NCBI GenBank assembly: GCA_014649355.1
Contig: BMSW01000015.1
Span: 1-64,000 of the forward strand
DNA from: Streptomyces althioticus
GTDB lineage: Bacteria > Actinomycetota > Actinomycetes > Streptomycetales > Streptomycetaceae
Reading direction: 5' to 3'
Length of the DNA: 64,000 nt
Below, one piece after another: positions 50,161 through 57,992 of this stretch. Made by a program: the position numbers and the translations under genes. Numbering within the stretch: position 1 is the first letter of the stretch; each line of letters begins with the position of its first letter. The notes under the pieces are model-generated. The model was given only the letters and a program-made list of their open reading frames with translations, was not told the DNA's origin and searched no databases.

Positions 50161-50718
50161 TCACTGTCCTTCCCGGTCGGATACGACCGAAGCGTATCGA
50201 TTCCCACCCGCAGTACCGCCCTCGGCGGCCTGAACGCTTGTGCCGCTCTTACCTTCCACCGCGGCGTGGCCGCCGGTGGATCCGAAGCCCCCCTCGGCCC
50301 GGGCCGATCCGGGCAGCTGCGCGACCGACACGAAGCGCACCCTCTCGACCTGCTGGACGACCAGTTGGGCAATCCGGTCGAAGCGCTCGAACCGCACGGA
50401 CTCGCGCGGGTCGAGATTCACCACGATCACCTTGATCTCCCCACGGTACCCGGCATCAATCGTCCCCGGGGCATTCACCAGGGCGACGCCGCAGCGGGCG
50501 GCAAGGCCGGATCGCGGGTGCACGAAGGCCGCGTACCCCTCCGGGAGCGCGACAGACACCCCGGTGGGCAGTACGGCCCGCTCCCCCGGGGCCAGCTCGC
50601 AGGCCTCGGTGGTGCGCAGGTCGGCCCCCGCGTCGCCGGGGTGCTCGTACGCCGGAAGCGGTACGTCCGGGTCGACGCGCCGGATGAGCACCTCGAGCGC
50701 TTCGCGGCCGGCGCTCAC
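50161..50718 (-). CDS. dut: dUTP diphosphatase
   Basis: This trimeric dUTPase of 185 residues converts dUTP to dUMP and pyrophosphate, keeping uracil out of DNA and feeding dTMP synthesis. All five family motifs are visible: GDAGADLR, PRSGLA, GTIDAGYRGE, RIAQLVV, and the C-terminal P-loop-like GGFGSTG. A ~35-residue tail follows motif 5. The GTG start overlaps the stop of the thioesterase gene (GTGA), so the two are coupled. Confidence 0.96.
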   Translation of the reverse strand: MSAGREALEVLIRRVDPDVPLPAYEHPGDAGADLRTTEACELAPGERAVLPTGVSVALPEGYAAFVHPRSGLAARCGVALVNAPGTIDAGYRGEIKVIVVNLDPRESVRFERFDRIAQLVVQQVERVRFVSVAQLPGSARAEGGFGSTGGHAAVEGKSGTSVQAAEGGTAGGNRYASVVSDREGQ

Positions 50719-51299
50719 GGGTTCACCTCGAAGGCGCGGGCCCGGCGGACCTGGTCGGGGTCGTCCATGGCGGCCTGGATCTCCTCCTGGCGGCCGTGGT
50801 CGATGAAGTGGTCCACCTTGACCTCGATGAAGAGGGCGTCCGCGCGGACGGCGACCGGTCCGTCGGGGCCGCCGATGTGTCCGGTGGCGGTGCAGTAGAT
50901 CTTCCGTCCCGCGACGGCGGTCACCTCCGCCTTGAGGTGCAGCACGGTGCCGACGGGCACCGGCCGGACGAAGTCGGTCTCCAGCCGTCCGGTGACCGCG
51001 ATGGTGCGGAGCAGCCAGTTCAGCGAGCCGAGCGTCTCGTCGAGGGCGGTGGCCAGCACGCCGCCGTGGGCGAGTCCGGGGGCGCCCTGGTGCGCGGACT
51101 GCACGGTGAACTCGGCGGTGATCGACACGCCTTCGCCGGCGCGCGCCTGGAGGTGCAGCCCGTGGGGCTGTTCGTCGCCGCAGCCGAAGCACTGCCCGTA
51201 GTGGGCGCCCAGAAGCTCGCCCGGTGCGGGGGCGTCGGGGTGGCGCACGGGCGGCACGGCGTCGGCGGGGGGCTGAAGAGCTGCGGAATTACCACTCAC
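50715..51299 (-). CDS. PaaI-type hotdog-fold thioesterase
   Basis: The 194-residue acyl-CoA thioesterase-like protein has the hotdog core with the GxxHGG-type element (APGLAHGGVLATALDE), where the Asp/Glu and backbone hold the thioester. An N-terminal Pro/Ala stretch and a Cys-containing segment (QCFGCG) precede it. It is first in a three-gene unit with dut and the DUF3710 gene. The substrate is unknown. Confidence 0.88.
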   Translation of the reverse strand: MSGNSAALQPPADAVPPVRHPDAPAPGELLGAHYGQCFGCGDEQPHGLHLQARAGEGVSITAEFTVQSAHQGAPGLAHGGVLATALDETLGSLNWLLRTIAVTGRLETDFVRPVPVGTVLHLKAEVTAVAGRKIYCTATGHIGGPDGPVAVRADALFIEVKVDHFIDHGRQEEIQAAMDDPDQVRRARAFEVNP

Positions 51300-51391
51300 A
51301 GCCGCAGACCTTACCCGCCCGCCGGGAGGCGGCCGAGCACGCGTCCGCCCTGGCGCCGGACCCCCGCGGGAAGCGTGCCAAGCTTGGCTTC

Positions 51392-51862
51392 ATGCAGCTT
51401 TCCGCCGCCCCGTACGAAGAACGCCTCACCGCTCCGCGCTCCTGGTGGTTCCTGTGCCTCCTGGCCGGGCTCTCCTTCGCGCTGATCATGCTGCCGTTCG
51501 GCACCCTGCCGATGCTCGCCGGGCTGGCCGGCGGAACCGCCGTGGCAGCGGTCGTGGTGAGCGCGTACGGCTCGGCGCGGATCCGGGTGGTGAACGGTCA
51601 TCTGATCGCGGGCGAGGCGAAGATTCCGGCGTCGGCGCTGGGTGACGCGGAGGTGCTGGACGCCGAGGAGGCGCGCGCCTGGCGCGGTCCGAAGGCCGAC
51701 CCGCGCGCGTTCATGCTGCTGCGCGCGTACGTGCCCGGTGCGCTGCGGGTGGCCGTCACGGACCCGCAGGACCCCACTCCGTACGTCTTCCTGTCCACCC
51801 GTGAGCCCGAGCGGCTGGCGCGGGCGCTCCGGGCGGCGCGGGACGGGGCCGACGCCTCGTAG
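51392..51862 (+). CDS. DUF3093 membrane protein
   Basis: The 156-residue protein has two adjacent transmembrane helices (about residues 18-62) followed by a cytosolic domain, the usual DUF3093 layout in actinobacteria. ATG at 51392 fits the family start (MQLSAAPYEERL). The longer open frame upstream runs into the divergent thioesterase gene. No function is known. Confidence 0.86.
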   Translation: MQLSAAPYEERLTAPRSWWFLCLLAGLSFALIMLPFGTLPMLAGLAGGTAVAAVVVSAYGSARIRVVNGHLIAGEAKIPASALGDAEVLDAEEARAWRGPKADPRAFMLLRAYVPGALRVAVTDPQDPTPYVFLSTREPERLARALRAARDGADAS

Positions 51863-51889
51863 CGGCCTGCCGCCGGGCCGTCGGGCGGG

Positions 51890-52834
51890 TCACCGGGGGT
51901 CGTCGTCCTTCCGGTGGCGGCCGGCGTCCATGTCGAGCTCCAGCGCGTGCTCGGGGAGGGCGTCGGCGGGGCGCTCCAGTGCCGGGAGCGCGGGCAGCCC
52001 GTCCCAGGGGACCTGGACCTTGCGCAGGTCGTCCCGGATGCGGGCGGCGAGCTTTCTGGTGTCGCGCCGGTTCATCACGGCGCCCACGGCAGCTCCCACC
52101 AGGAACGGCATCAGGTTCGGCAGGTTGCGCACGGTGCGCTTCATGATCCGCTGGCGCAGTTCGCGCTTCATGCGGCTGTTCAGCGCGGCGCTCACGGTGG
52201 AGGGCTTGGTGGCCTCGATGCCGCGCTCCTGGGACCAGGAGTTGAGGTAGACGGTGCTGCGCTGGGCGAGGGTGCCGGCGGGCCGTACGCCGTAGACCTC
52301 GTGGAGTTCGGCGATCAGTTTGAGTTCGATCGCGGCGACGCCGGTGACCTCGGCGGCCAGTTCCGTCGGCATCGCGGGCGGCACGGGCATCATGGCGGCC
52401 GCTCCGACGCCGGCCCCGACCGTCGCGGTGGCCTTCGCGGCGCCCGCCACGAGCTTGTCGGCGATCTCCTCGGGACAGAGCCCGGGGAACTGCTCCCGCA
52501 GGGTCGCGAGGTCCCGTACGGGCACGCGCGGGGCGATGTCGATGATCCGGTCGGCGAGGTGCGCCAGACCCGCGCGGGCGCGTGCGCCGCCCTTGCGGAC
52601 GCCGTCCAGGGCCTTCTCCCGGACGACGGCGGTGCGCCTGCGCGCCACGGGCGCGGTGACCTCCACGGACACCGGGAGGTCACCCCGGCCGGCCTGCGTC
52701 TCGAGCGAGGCCGCCCCGTCTCCGGTCCAGCCTCGCTCGGGTTCACGCGTGTCGTGCTGTGGGTCCTCGGTGGACCCTTGGTCCGCTCCCTTCGAGAAGA
52801 AGCGGCGCTTCCGCGGTGGGGTCGAGCCAGTCAC
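51890..52834 (-). CDS. Conserved actinobacterial hypothetical protein
   Basis: The protein has 314 residues from GTG 52834; the frame is open to 52888 but would then overlap the DUF4193 gene. Residues 1-60 are charged and low-complexity. The body (about 80-280) is helical, with a Gly/Ala/Pro-rich hydrophobic patch (VGAGVGAAAMMPVPPAMP) and a second hydrophobic segment (FLVGAAVGAVM) that may touch or cross the membrane. It lies 13 bp after the DUF4193 gene and probably shares its transcript. I recognise no catalytic motif. Confidence 0.8.
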   Translation of the reverse strand: MTGSTPPRKRRFFSKGADQGSTEDPQHDTREPERGWTGDGAASLETQAGRGDLPVSVEVTAPVARRRTAVVREKALDGVRKGGARARAGLAHLADRIIDIAPRVPVRDLATLREQFPGLCPEEIADKLVAGAAKATATVGAGVGAAAMMPVPPAMPTELAAEVTGVAAIELKLIAELHEVYGVRPAGTLAQRSTVYLNSWSQERGIEATKPSTVSAALNSRMKRELRQRIMKRTVRNLPNLMPFLVGAAVGAVMNRRDTRKLAARIRDDLRKVQVPWDGLPALPALERPADALPEHALELDMDAGRHRKDDDPR

Positions 52835-52847
52835 GGCCGACCCCGCC

Positions 52848-53144
52848 TCAGTCGCAGTCGCGGCAGATCGGCTGGCCGTTCTTCTCACGGGCCAGCTGGC
52901 TGCGGTGGTGCACCAGGAAGCAGCTCATGCAGGTGAACTCGTCCTGCTGCTTGGGCAGGACCCGGACGGCCAGCTCCTCGTTCGAGAGGTCCGCACCGGG
53001 CAGCTCGAGGCCCTCGGCGGCCTCGAACTCGTCGACGTCCACGGCCGAGGCCGACTTGTCGTTCCGCCGGGCCTTCAGCTCTTCCAAGCTGTCCGAGTCG
53101 ACGTCGTCGTCGGTCTTGCGTGGAGTGTCGTAGTCGGTAGCCAT
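52848..53144 (-). CDS. DUF4193 zinc-ribbon-like protein
   Basis: This 98-residue, very acidic actinobacterial protein has two CxxC pairs at the C-terminus (CMSC and CRDC), spaced as a zinc ribbon. The N-terminal half is Asp/Glu-rich and probably disordered. The start is ATG 53144 with a GGGGGAG ribosome site. It is the first gene of a unit with the hypothetical gene downstream. The family is widely conserved, with no established function. Confidence 0.9.
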   Translation of the reverse strand: MATDYDTPRKTDDDVDSDSLEELKARRNDKSASAVDVDEFEAAEGLELPGADLSNEELAVRVLPKQQDEFTCMSCFLVHHRSQLAREKNGQPICRDCD

Positions 53145-53308
53145 GTCGCTCTCCCCCTCTGGGTGTATGCGGTGTCTCCAGCGCACGTAACGCGTGAGAG
53201 GCCGGACTTGTGCCCGACCTGAGGCGGAGATTTTGCCTCACATCAAGGTCTGTTACTCAATCGACACCCAACCGGACTCCTCATGAGTGATCGGCTTGGA
53301 TGGCGATG

Positions 53309-53326
53309 GGGACCGTACACGGTCCC
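53309..53326. promoter_or_regulatory. 18-bp inverted repeat upstream of the DUF4193 gene
   Basis: GGGACCG-TACA-CGGTCCC is a perfect 7-bp inverted repeat with a 4-base centre, about 165 bp upstream of the DUF4193 start. It could be a dimer-binding operator or a weak terminator for cutS transcription. No gene occupies 53145-53536. Confidence 0.4.
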
Positions 53327-53451
53327 GATGCCGCACTACAAAGGCACCTCACCGTGTACTTCCCGTGAACGGGACCCCTGAAAACCGGGACTTTTCCGGC
53401 CTTCCGACGGGGCTCATGATCACGGAGAGTAGATGGCCGAATCGACGCACC

Positions 53452-53465
53452 TGTGATCGATCACA
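53452..53465. promoter_or_regulatory. Perfect palindrome resembling a Crp/FNR-family site
   Basis: TGTGATCGATCACA is a perfect 14-bp palindrome that contains GTG-N6-CAC, the core of Streptomyces Crp sites. It lies between the cutS stop and the DUF4193 start, about 310 bp from the latter. The AT content around it is locally raised. Binding is inference. Confidence 0.4.
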
Positions 53466-53536
53466 CATGAATTCGATTGCGGGGGTGCTCGGGAATTCCG
53501 CCCAAAGCGAACACGGATCGAGGGCGGGGCATGATG

Positions 53537-54781
53537 TCAGATCGGAAGGGTGACACGCATCACGAGTCCTCCGCCCTCCCTCGGCTGCGCGTAGATGTGC
53601 CCGCCGTGCGCCCGGGCGACCGACCGCACGATGGACAGCCCCAGTCCCACACCCTTGTCGCTGCCCGTCCGCTCGGTGCGCAGCCTGCGGAACGGCTCGA
53701 AGAGGTTTTCGACCTCGTACGCGGGGACGACCGGGCCGGTGTTGGACACCACGAGGACCGCCTGGCCGTGCTGGACGTCCGTGGTGACCTCCACCCAGCC
53801 GTCCTCCGGGACGTTGTACCGCACGGCGTTCTGCACCAGGTTCAGGGCGATCCGCTCCAGCAGGACACCGTTGCCCTTGACGACGGCGGGGCGGCGCGTG
53901 CCGCGGATCGTCACGTGCCGGGACTCCGCCTCGGAGGCGACCTGGTCGATGGCCTGGCCCGCCACCTCCGCGAGGTCGACGGGGCCCCGCTCCACGATCT
54001 GGTTGTCGCTGCGGGCGAGCAGCAGCAGACCCTCCACGAGCTGCTCGCTGCGCTCGTTGGTGGCCAGCAGCGTCTTGCCGAGCTGCTGGAGCTCCACCGG
54101 GGCGTTCGGGTCGGAGAGGTGCACCTCGAGCAGTGTGCGGTTGATCGCCAGCGGGGTGCGCAGCTCGTGCGAGGCGTTCCCCACGAAGCGCTGCTGGGCG
54201 GTGAACGCGCGCTGGAGCCGCTCCAGCATGTCGTCGAAGGTGTCGGCCAGCTCCTTCAGCTCGTCGTCCGGGCCGTCCAGCTCGATCCGGCGGGACAGGT
54301 CCGAGCCCGCCACCGCGCGGGCGGTGCGGGTGATGCGGCCCAGCGGCGACAGCACCCGCCCGGCCATCGCGTAGCCGAAGGCGAACGCGATCACGGCGAG
54401 GCCGAGCAGGGCCAGCAGGGAGCGGCTGAGCAGGTTGTCCAGGGCGACCTGGCGCTGGTCGTCGATGCACTCGCTGATCGCGTTGTTGAACTCGGTCAGC
54501 GAGAGGTTGCCGTCGGCGATGCCCGGACAGTCGTTGCTGGAGACCTTCAAACCGTCGAAGTCGACGATCTTGAACAGCGGCTGGCTGCCGGTGCGCAGGG
54601 CCTGCGCGGCGAGCAGGTAGATGATCGACAGCAGCAGGATGCCGGCGATCAGGAACATGCCGCCGTACAGCAGCGTGAGCCGTATCCGGATGGTGGGGCG
54701 CAGCCACGGCATCGGCGTGGGCGACCGGGGGTCCCAGGTGGGCTTGGGGGGCGCGGTGGGGGGCGCGGGGGTGGCAGCCAT
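53537..54781 (-). CDS. cutS: CutS sensor histidine kinase
   Basis: This 414-residue membrane kinase of the Streptomyces CutRS pair has two transmembrane helices (about 33-58 and 140-165) flanking an extracytoplasmic sensor loop. Two Cys in that loop (SSNDCPG and SECIDD) are placed to form a disulfide, which fits the reported role of CutRS in secretion or protein-folding stress. HAMP, HisKA (NASHELRTPLA) and HATPase (QNAVRYN, GVGLGLSIV) domains follow. The Pro-rich N-terminus is typical. It lies 9 bp after cutR. Confidence 0.92.
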   Translation of the reverse strand: MAATPAPPTAPPKPTWDPRSPTPMPWLRPTIRIRLTLLYGGMFLIAGILLLSIIYLLAAQALRTGSQPLFKIVDFDGLKVSSNDCPGIADGNLSLTEFNNAISECIDDQRQVALDNLLSRSLLALLGLAVIAFAFGYAMAGRVLSPLGRITRTARAVAGSDLSRRIELDGPDDELKELADTFDDMLERLQRAFTAQQRFVGNASHELRTPLAINRTLLEVHLSDPNAPVELQQLGKTLLATNERSEQLVEGLLLLARSDNQIVERGPVDLAEVAGQAIDQVASEAESRHVTIRGTRRPAVVKGNGVLLERIALNLVQNAVRYNVPEDGWVEVTTDVQHGQAVLVVSNTGPVVPAYEVENLFEPFRRLRTERTGSDKGVGLGLSIVRSVARAHGGHIYAQPREGGGLVMRVTLPI

Positions 54782-54790
54782 GGTCGGTGA

Positions 54791-55444
54791 TCAGATCCGG
54801 TATCCGGAGCCGGGCACGGTCACGATGACCGGCGGCTCGCCCAGCTTGCGGCGCAGGGTCATGACGGTCACACGGACCACGTTGGTGAACGGGTCCGTGT
54901 TCTCGTCCCAGGCCTTCTCCAGCAGCTGCTCCGCGGAGACCACGGCGCCCTCGCTGCGCATGAGGACCTCCAGCACGGCGAACTCCTTCGGCGCGAGCTG
55001 GACCTCCTTGCCGTCGCGGAAGACCTCGCGGCGGTTGGGGTCCAGCTTGATCCCGGCCCGCTCCAGGACGGGCGGCAGGGGCACGCTGGTCCGCCGGCCG
55101 AGCGCCCGCACGCGGGCGATGAGCTCGCTGAAGGCGAACGGCTTGGGCAGGTAGTCGTCGGCGCCGATCTCGAGGCCCTCGACGCGGTCGCTGACGTCGC
55201 CGGACGCCGTGAGCATGAGCACGCGCGTGGGCATGCCGAGCTCGACGATCTTGCGGCAGACGTCGTCGCCGTGGACGAGGGGGAGGTCGCGGTCGAGGAC
55301 GACCACGTCGTAGTCGTTGACGCCGATGCGCTCCAGGGCGGCCGCACCGTCGTACACGACGTCGACGGCCATGGCCTCCCGGCGCAGTCCGGTGGCCACC
55401 GCATCGGCGAGCAGCTGCTCGTCCTCGACGACGAGTACGCGCAC
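54791..55444 (-). CDS. cutR: CutR response regulator
   Basis: This 217-residue OmpR-type regulator has a receiver domain (VVEDEQ pocket, phospho-acceptor in VVLDRDLP, Lys in LPKPF) and a C-terminal winged helix ending PGSGYRI. Length and sequence match Streptomyces CutR. It is the first gene of cutRS, with the kinase 9 bp downstream. It was first described in connection with melanin/copper phenotypes and later with extracytoplasmic stress. Confidence 0.93.
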   Translation of the reverse strand: MRVLVVEDEQLLADAVATGLRREAMAVDVVYDGAAALERIGVNDYDVVVLDRDLPLVHGDDVCRKIVELGMPTRVLMLTASGDVSDRVEGLEIGADDYLPKPFAFSELIARVRALGRRTSVPLPPVLERAGIKLDPNRREVFRDGKEVQLAPKEFAVLEVLMRSEGAVVSAEQLLEKAWDENTDPFTNVVRVTVMTLRRKLGEPPVIVTVPGSGYRI

Positions 55445-55630
55445 GTCGCTTGTCCTTCCTCATGACCCGCCCGGCGGGCCGCGAGGGCGCGCACGCGGGC
55501 AGGGGTACGGGTGGGTGCTGTTGCCTCCATCCTGCCCTTTTCGGCCGTAAGTCGGCTGTAAGGCGGCCGGGGCAGGGGGTGGCCGGCGGCCCCGCGACCG
55601 GGGAACGTGCGGACGAACGGGGCGGGAATA

Positions 55631-55643
55631 CGAGAATTTCTCG
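55631..55643. promoter_or_regulatory. Small palindrome in the cutR upstream region
   Basis: CGAGAA-T-TTCTCG lies about 190 bp upstream of cutR in the 440-bp gap between cutR and the divergent 57-aa gene. The gap has an AT-richer patch (55627-55690) likely to hold the divergent promoters. I cannot assign -10/-35 boxes with confidence. Confidence 0.3.
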
Positions 55644-55884
55644 CGAGGTTAGGTTTCCGCGGGAGGGAGCTTGGGGAGGACGGGTTTACATCCCGCGATC
55701 ACGCTCTGCTTGTACCGCACCACCATGCGGTACACACGGTCCGCTTCCGCAGAGCGGGCGTGGATGTCCGGTACCGTCGCCGCCCGGCCGAGCGGCGCCG
55801 GGCATCCGCCACGGACGTGATCATCCCTTCCGACGGCACACCCCCGTGCCACCGACCCACCGACCCAGGACGAGGGGGCGCAGC

Positions 55885-56058
55885 ATGGACGCTTTCACCG
55901 CAGGACTTCTGCAGCGCATAAAGGCGACCGAGTCCGACCTGTCGCGGGCCCGCGACGAGGGCGACGACTTCCTCGTCGAAGTGGAGCAGGGCGAACTCGA
56001 CGACCTGCGCCGCCTCGCGGCCGAACACGGCGTGGAAGTCGGCGCCCACAGCGTCTGA
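55885..56058 (+). CDS. 57-residue conserved Streptomyces protein
   Basis: The small, acidic, soluble protein has an N-terminal amphipathic helix (FTAGLLQRIKATESDL) and a second helical stretch (ELDDLRRLAAEHG). It looks coiled-coil-like. The ATG at 55885 has GAGGGGG about 6 bases upstream, and a perfect hairpin terminator follows 20 bases after the stop, so it is an independent gene. Its function is unknown. Confidence 0.8.
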   Translation: MDAFTAGLLQRIKATESDLSRARDEGDDFLVEVEQGELDDLRRLAAEHGVEVGAHSV

Positions 56059-56078
56059 CCGACGCAGCAAGCGCCCAC

Positions 56079-56108
56079 GGGCCCCGGTGGATCCCTCCAC
56101 CGGGGCCC
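56079..56108 (+). terminator. Hairpin terminator after the 57-aa gene
   Basis: A perfect 13-bp stem (56079-56091 with 56096-56108) has a 4-base loop and lies 20 bases after the stop codon. Confidence 0.85.
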
Positions 56109-56321
56109 TCCGTCGTTTCCGGGGGCACACCCACGACAGGGTGCGGCGCGGCCGGCCCGAGGGCGTCGGGCCCTGACGGGCGAGCCGCCTGTCACCGGGC
56201 CGGCGCCTCGCCCTTGTGGACGCCGCGCGAGGCTCGGCGAGCCGCGACCCGAGCGCCGTCGACCCACGACTGGCGCAAGGGCGCCACATCGGCGGCGTCG
56301 TTCCCGCCGCCACCGGCCGGC

Positions 56322-57170
56322 ACCCACCATCCGCTGCCGCCCGGCCCGCGGGCGCTTAGCCGCATCGGCCAGGGCCGACCGACATCACGGCGGACCCGGT
56401 CCGGCGGAGGAATCGCCCCCCCCGCGGGCGCACGCGTCGGTCCAATCGACGCCACCATCTGCTGTCACCCGGCCCTGCAGGCCACCGCCTCGTCCACCGA
56501 GGCCATCGGAACTCACCGCAGAAAGGGTCCGGCCGACCCGGAGCCGGCCCCCGCAGACACCCCCGGCCAGCCGCGTCGACCCCGCCGACGCCGCCGACCG
56601 CTGTCACCCGGCCCTGCAGGCCGTCGCCTCGTCCGCCGAGGTCAGCGGAACTCACCGCAGAAACGGTCCGGCCGACCCGGGAGCCGGCCTCCGCAGACAC
56701 CCCGTGGTCAGCCGCGTCGGTCCCGCCGACGCCGCCGACCGCTGTCACCCGCCCCTGCAGGCCACCGCCTCGTCCACCGAGGCCATCGGAACTCACCGCA
56801 GAAACGGTCCGGCCGACCCGGGAGCCGGCCTCCGCAGACACCCCGTGGTCAGCCGCGTCGACCCCGCCCGGCCGGCGCGCTCGCCGTCCGTTGTCGCCTG
56901 GCCCGGCGGGCCGTTTTCGCGTCAGTCCGGGGCCGGCCGACTGCACCGAGGACGCGGTCCGGCGGAGTCGCGAGTCAGCCCCCGCGGGCAACCGCGCCCA
57001 ACCGCGACGGTCCCTCCGACGCCGCCGTACGGTGTCGCCCGGCCGCCGGCCGTCGCCTCGTCGGCCAGGGCGGGCCGCGCTTCGCAGCAGACACGGGCCG
57101 GGGAGCCGACGTTCGGGCGGGCCGCCGCCGGCATCCTGGGCCCGGGTGGGACAGTCGGCGGCGGTAGCCG
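56322..57170. repeat. About six tandem copies of a ~140-bp GC-rich unit
   Basis: Units start near 56322, 56461, 56600, 56741, 56890 and 57031 (lengths 139, 139, 141, 149, 141, ~140). The three central units share most positions, including GCTGTCACCC at the start, CTGCAGG, and GGAACTCACCGCAGAAA. The outer ones are degenerate. Unit lengths that are not multiples of three and shifted frames argue against a coding repeat. The array fills the gap between the 57-aa gene terminator and the end of the inositol monophosphatase gene. Confidence 0.85.
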
Positions 57171-57174
57171 CCTC

Positions 57175-57984
57175 CTACGCTCCGAACTCCTCCAGCAGCC
57201 CCAGCAGCGGCTTCAGGACGCCCGGGGACGCCGCCACCGTGAGGTCGGACGACGGGGGGCTGTCCGGGTGGCGGCCGGTCGTCAGGGCGCCGGACTCGCG
57301 GGCTATCAGGGCGCCCGCCGCCACGTCCCACGGGTGGAGGCCGCGCTCGTAGTAGCCGTCCAGGCGGCCCGCCGCCACGTCGCACAGGTCGATCGCCGCC
57401 GAGCCGCCCCGGCGGATGTCCCGCACCAGCGGGATCAGCCGGCGGGCGACCTCGGCCTGCTGTTCGCGGACGTCGGCGACGTAGTTGAAGCCGGTGGAGA
57501 CCAGTGCCTGGTCCAGCGGCGGCGACGGCCGGCAGGCCAGGCGCCGCTCGCCCTCCCACGCGCCCGTGGCCCACGCCCCGCCGCCCAGCACCGCGTGGTA
57601 CTCCTCGCCGCGCATCGGGGCGAACACCGCGCCGGCCACGGCGACGCCGTCCTGCTCGGCCGCCACGGAGACGGCCCAGGTGGGCAGGCCGTACAGGTAG
57701 TTCACCGTGCCGTCGAGCGGGTCGACGACCCAGCGGATCCCGCTGCTGCCGGCCGTGGAGGCGCCCTCCTCGCCGAGGACGCCGTCCTCCGGGCGGCGCT
57801 CGGCGATCAGCCCGATGATCAGCTTCTCCGCCGCGAGGTCCATCTCGGTGACCACGTCGACCGAGCTGGACTTGGTGGCGGCGACCGCGAGGTCGGCCGG
57901 GCGGCCGTCGCGCAGCAGCTCACCCGCGCGGCGGGCGGCCTCCCGGGCCAGTTCCAGCAGTTCCGCGTGCAGGGGGTCGGTCAC
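57175..57984 (-). CDS. Inositol monophosphatase family phosphatase
   Basis: The 269-residue Mg2+-dependent phosphatase carries the family metal-binding signatures: GEEG, WVVDPLDGTVNY, and the C-terminal HPWDVAAG. Likely substrates are inositol phosphate or a related sugar phosphate. The start is GTG at 57984, 8 bases after the ferrochelatase stop, so the two form an operon with hemH first. The gene ends 5 bp from the tandem repeat array. Confidence 0.93.
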   Translation of the reverse strand: MTDPLHAELLELAREAARRAGELLRDGRPADLAVAATKSSSVDVVTEMDLAAEKLIIGLIAERRPEDGVLGEEGASTAGSSGIRWVVDPLDGTVNYLYGLPTWAVSVAAEQDGVAVAGAVFAPMRGEEYHAVLGGGAWATGAWEGERRLACRPSPPLDQALVSTGFNYVADVREQQAEVARRLIPLVRDIRRGGSAAIDLCDVAAGRLDGYYERGLHPWDVAAGALIARESGALTTGRHPDSPPSSDLTVAASPGVLKPLLGLLEEFGA

Positions 57985-57992
57985 GGGGCTCC

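Noticed and set aside
56214..57167. 317-codon (+) and 211-codon (-) frames through the tandem repeat array
   Set aside because: Repeat units differ in length by values not divisible by three, so the peptide repeat shifts frame between units. Probably not coding.
56322..57170. CRISPR array
   Set aside because: Units of ~140 bp repeat along their whole length without unique spacers, and no cas gene is near.
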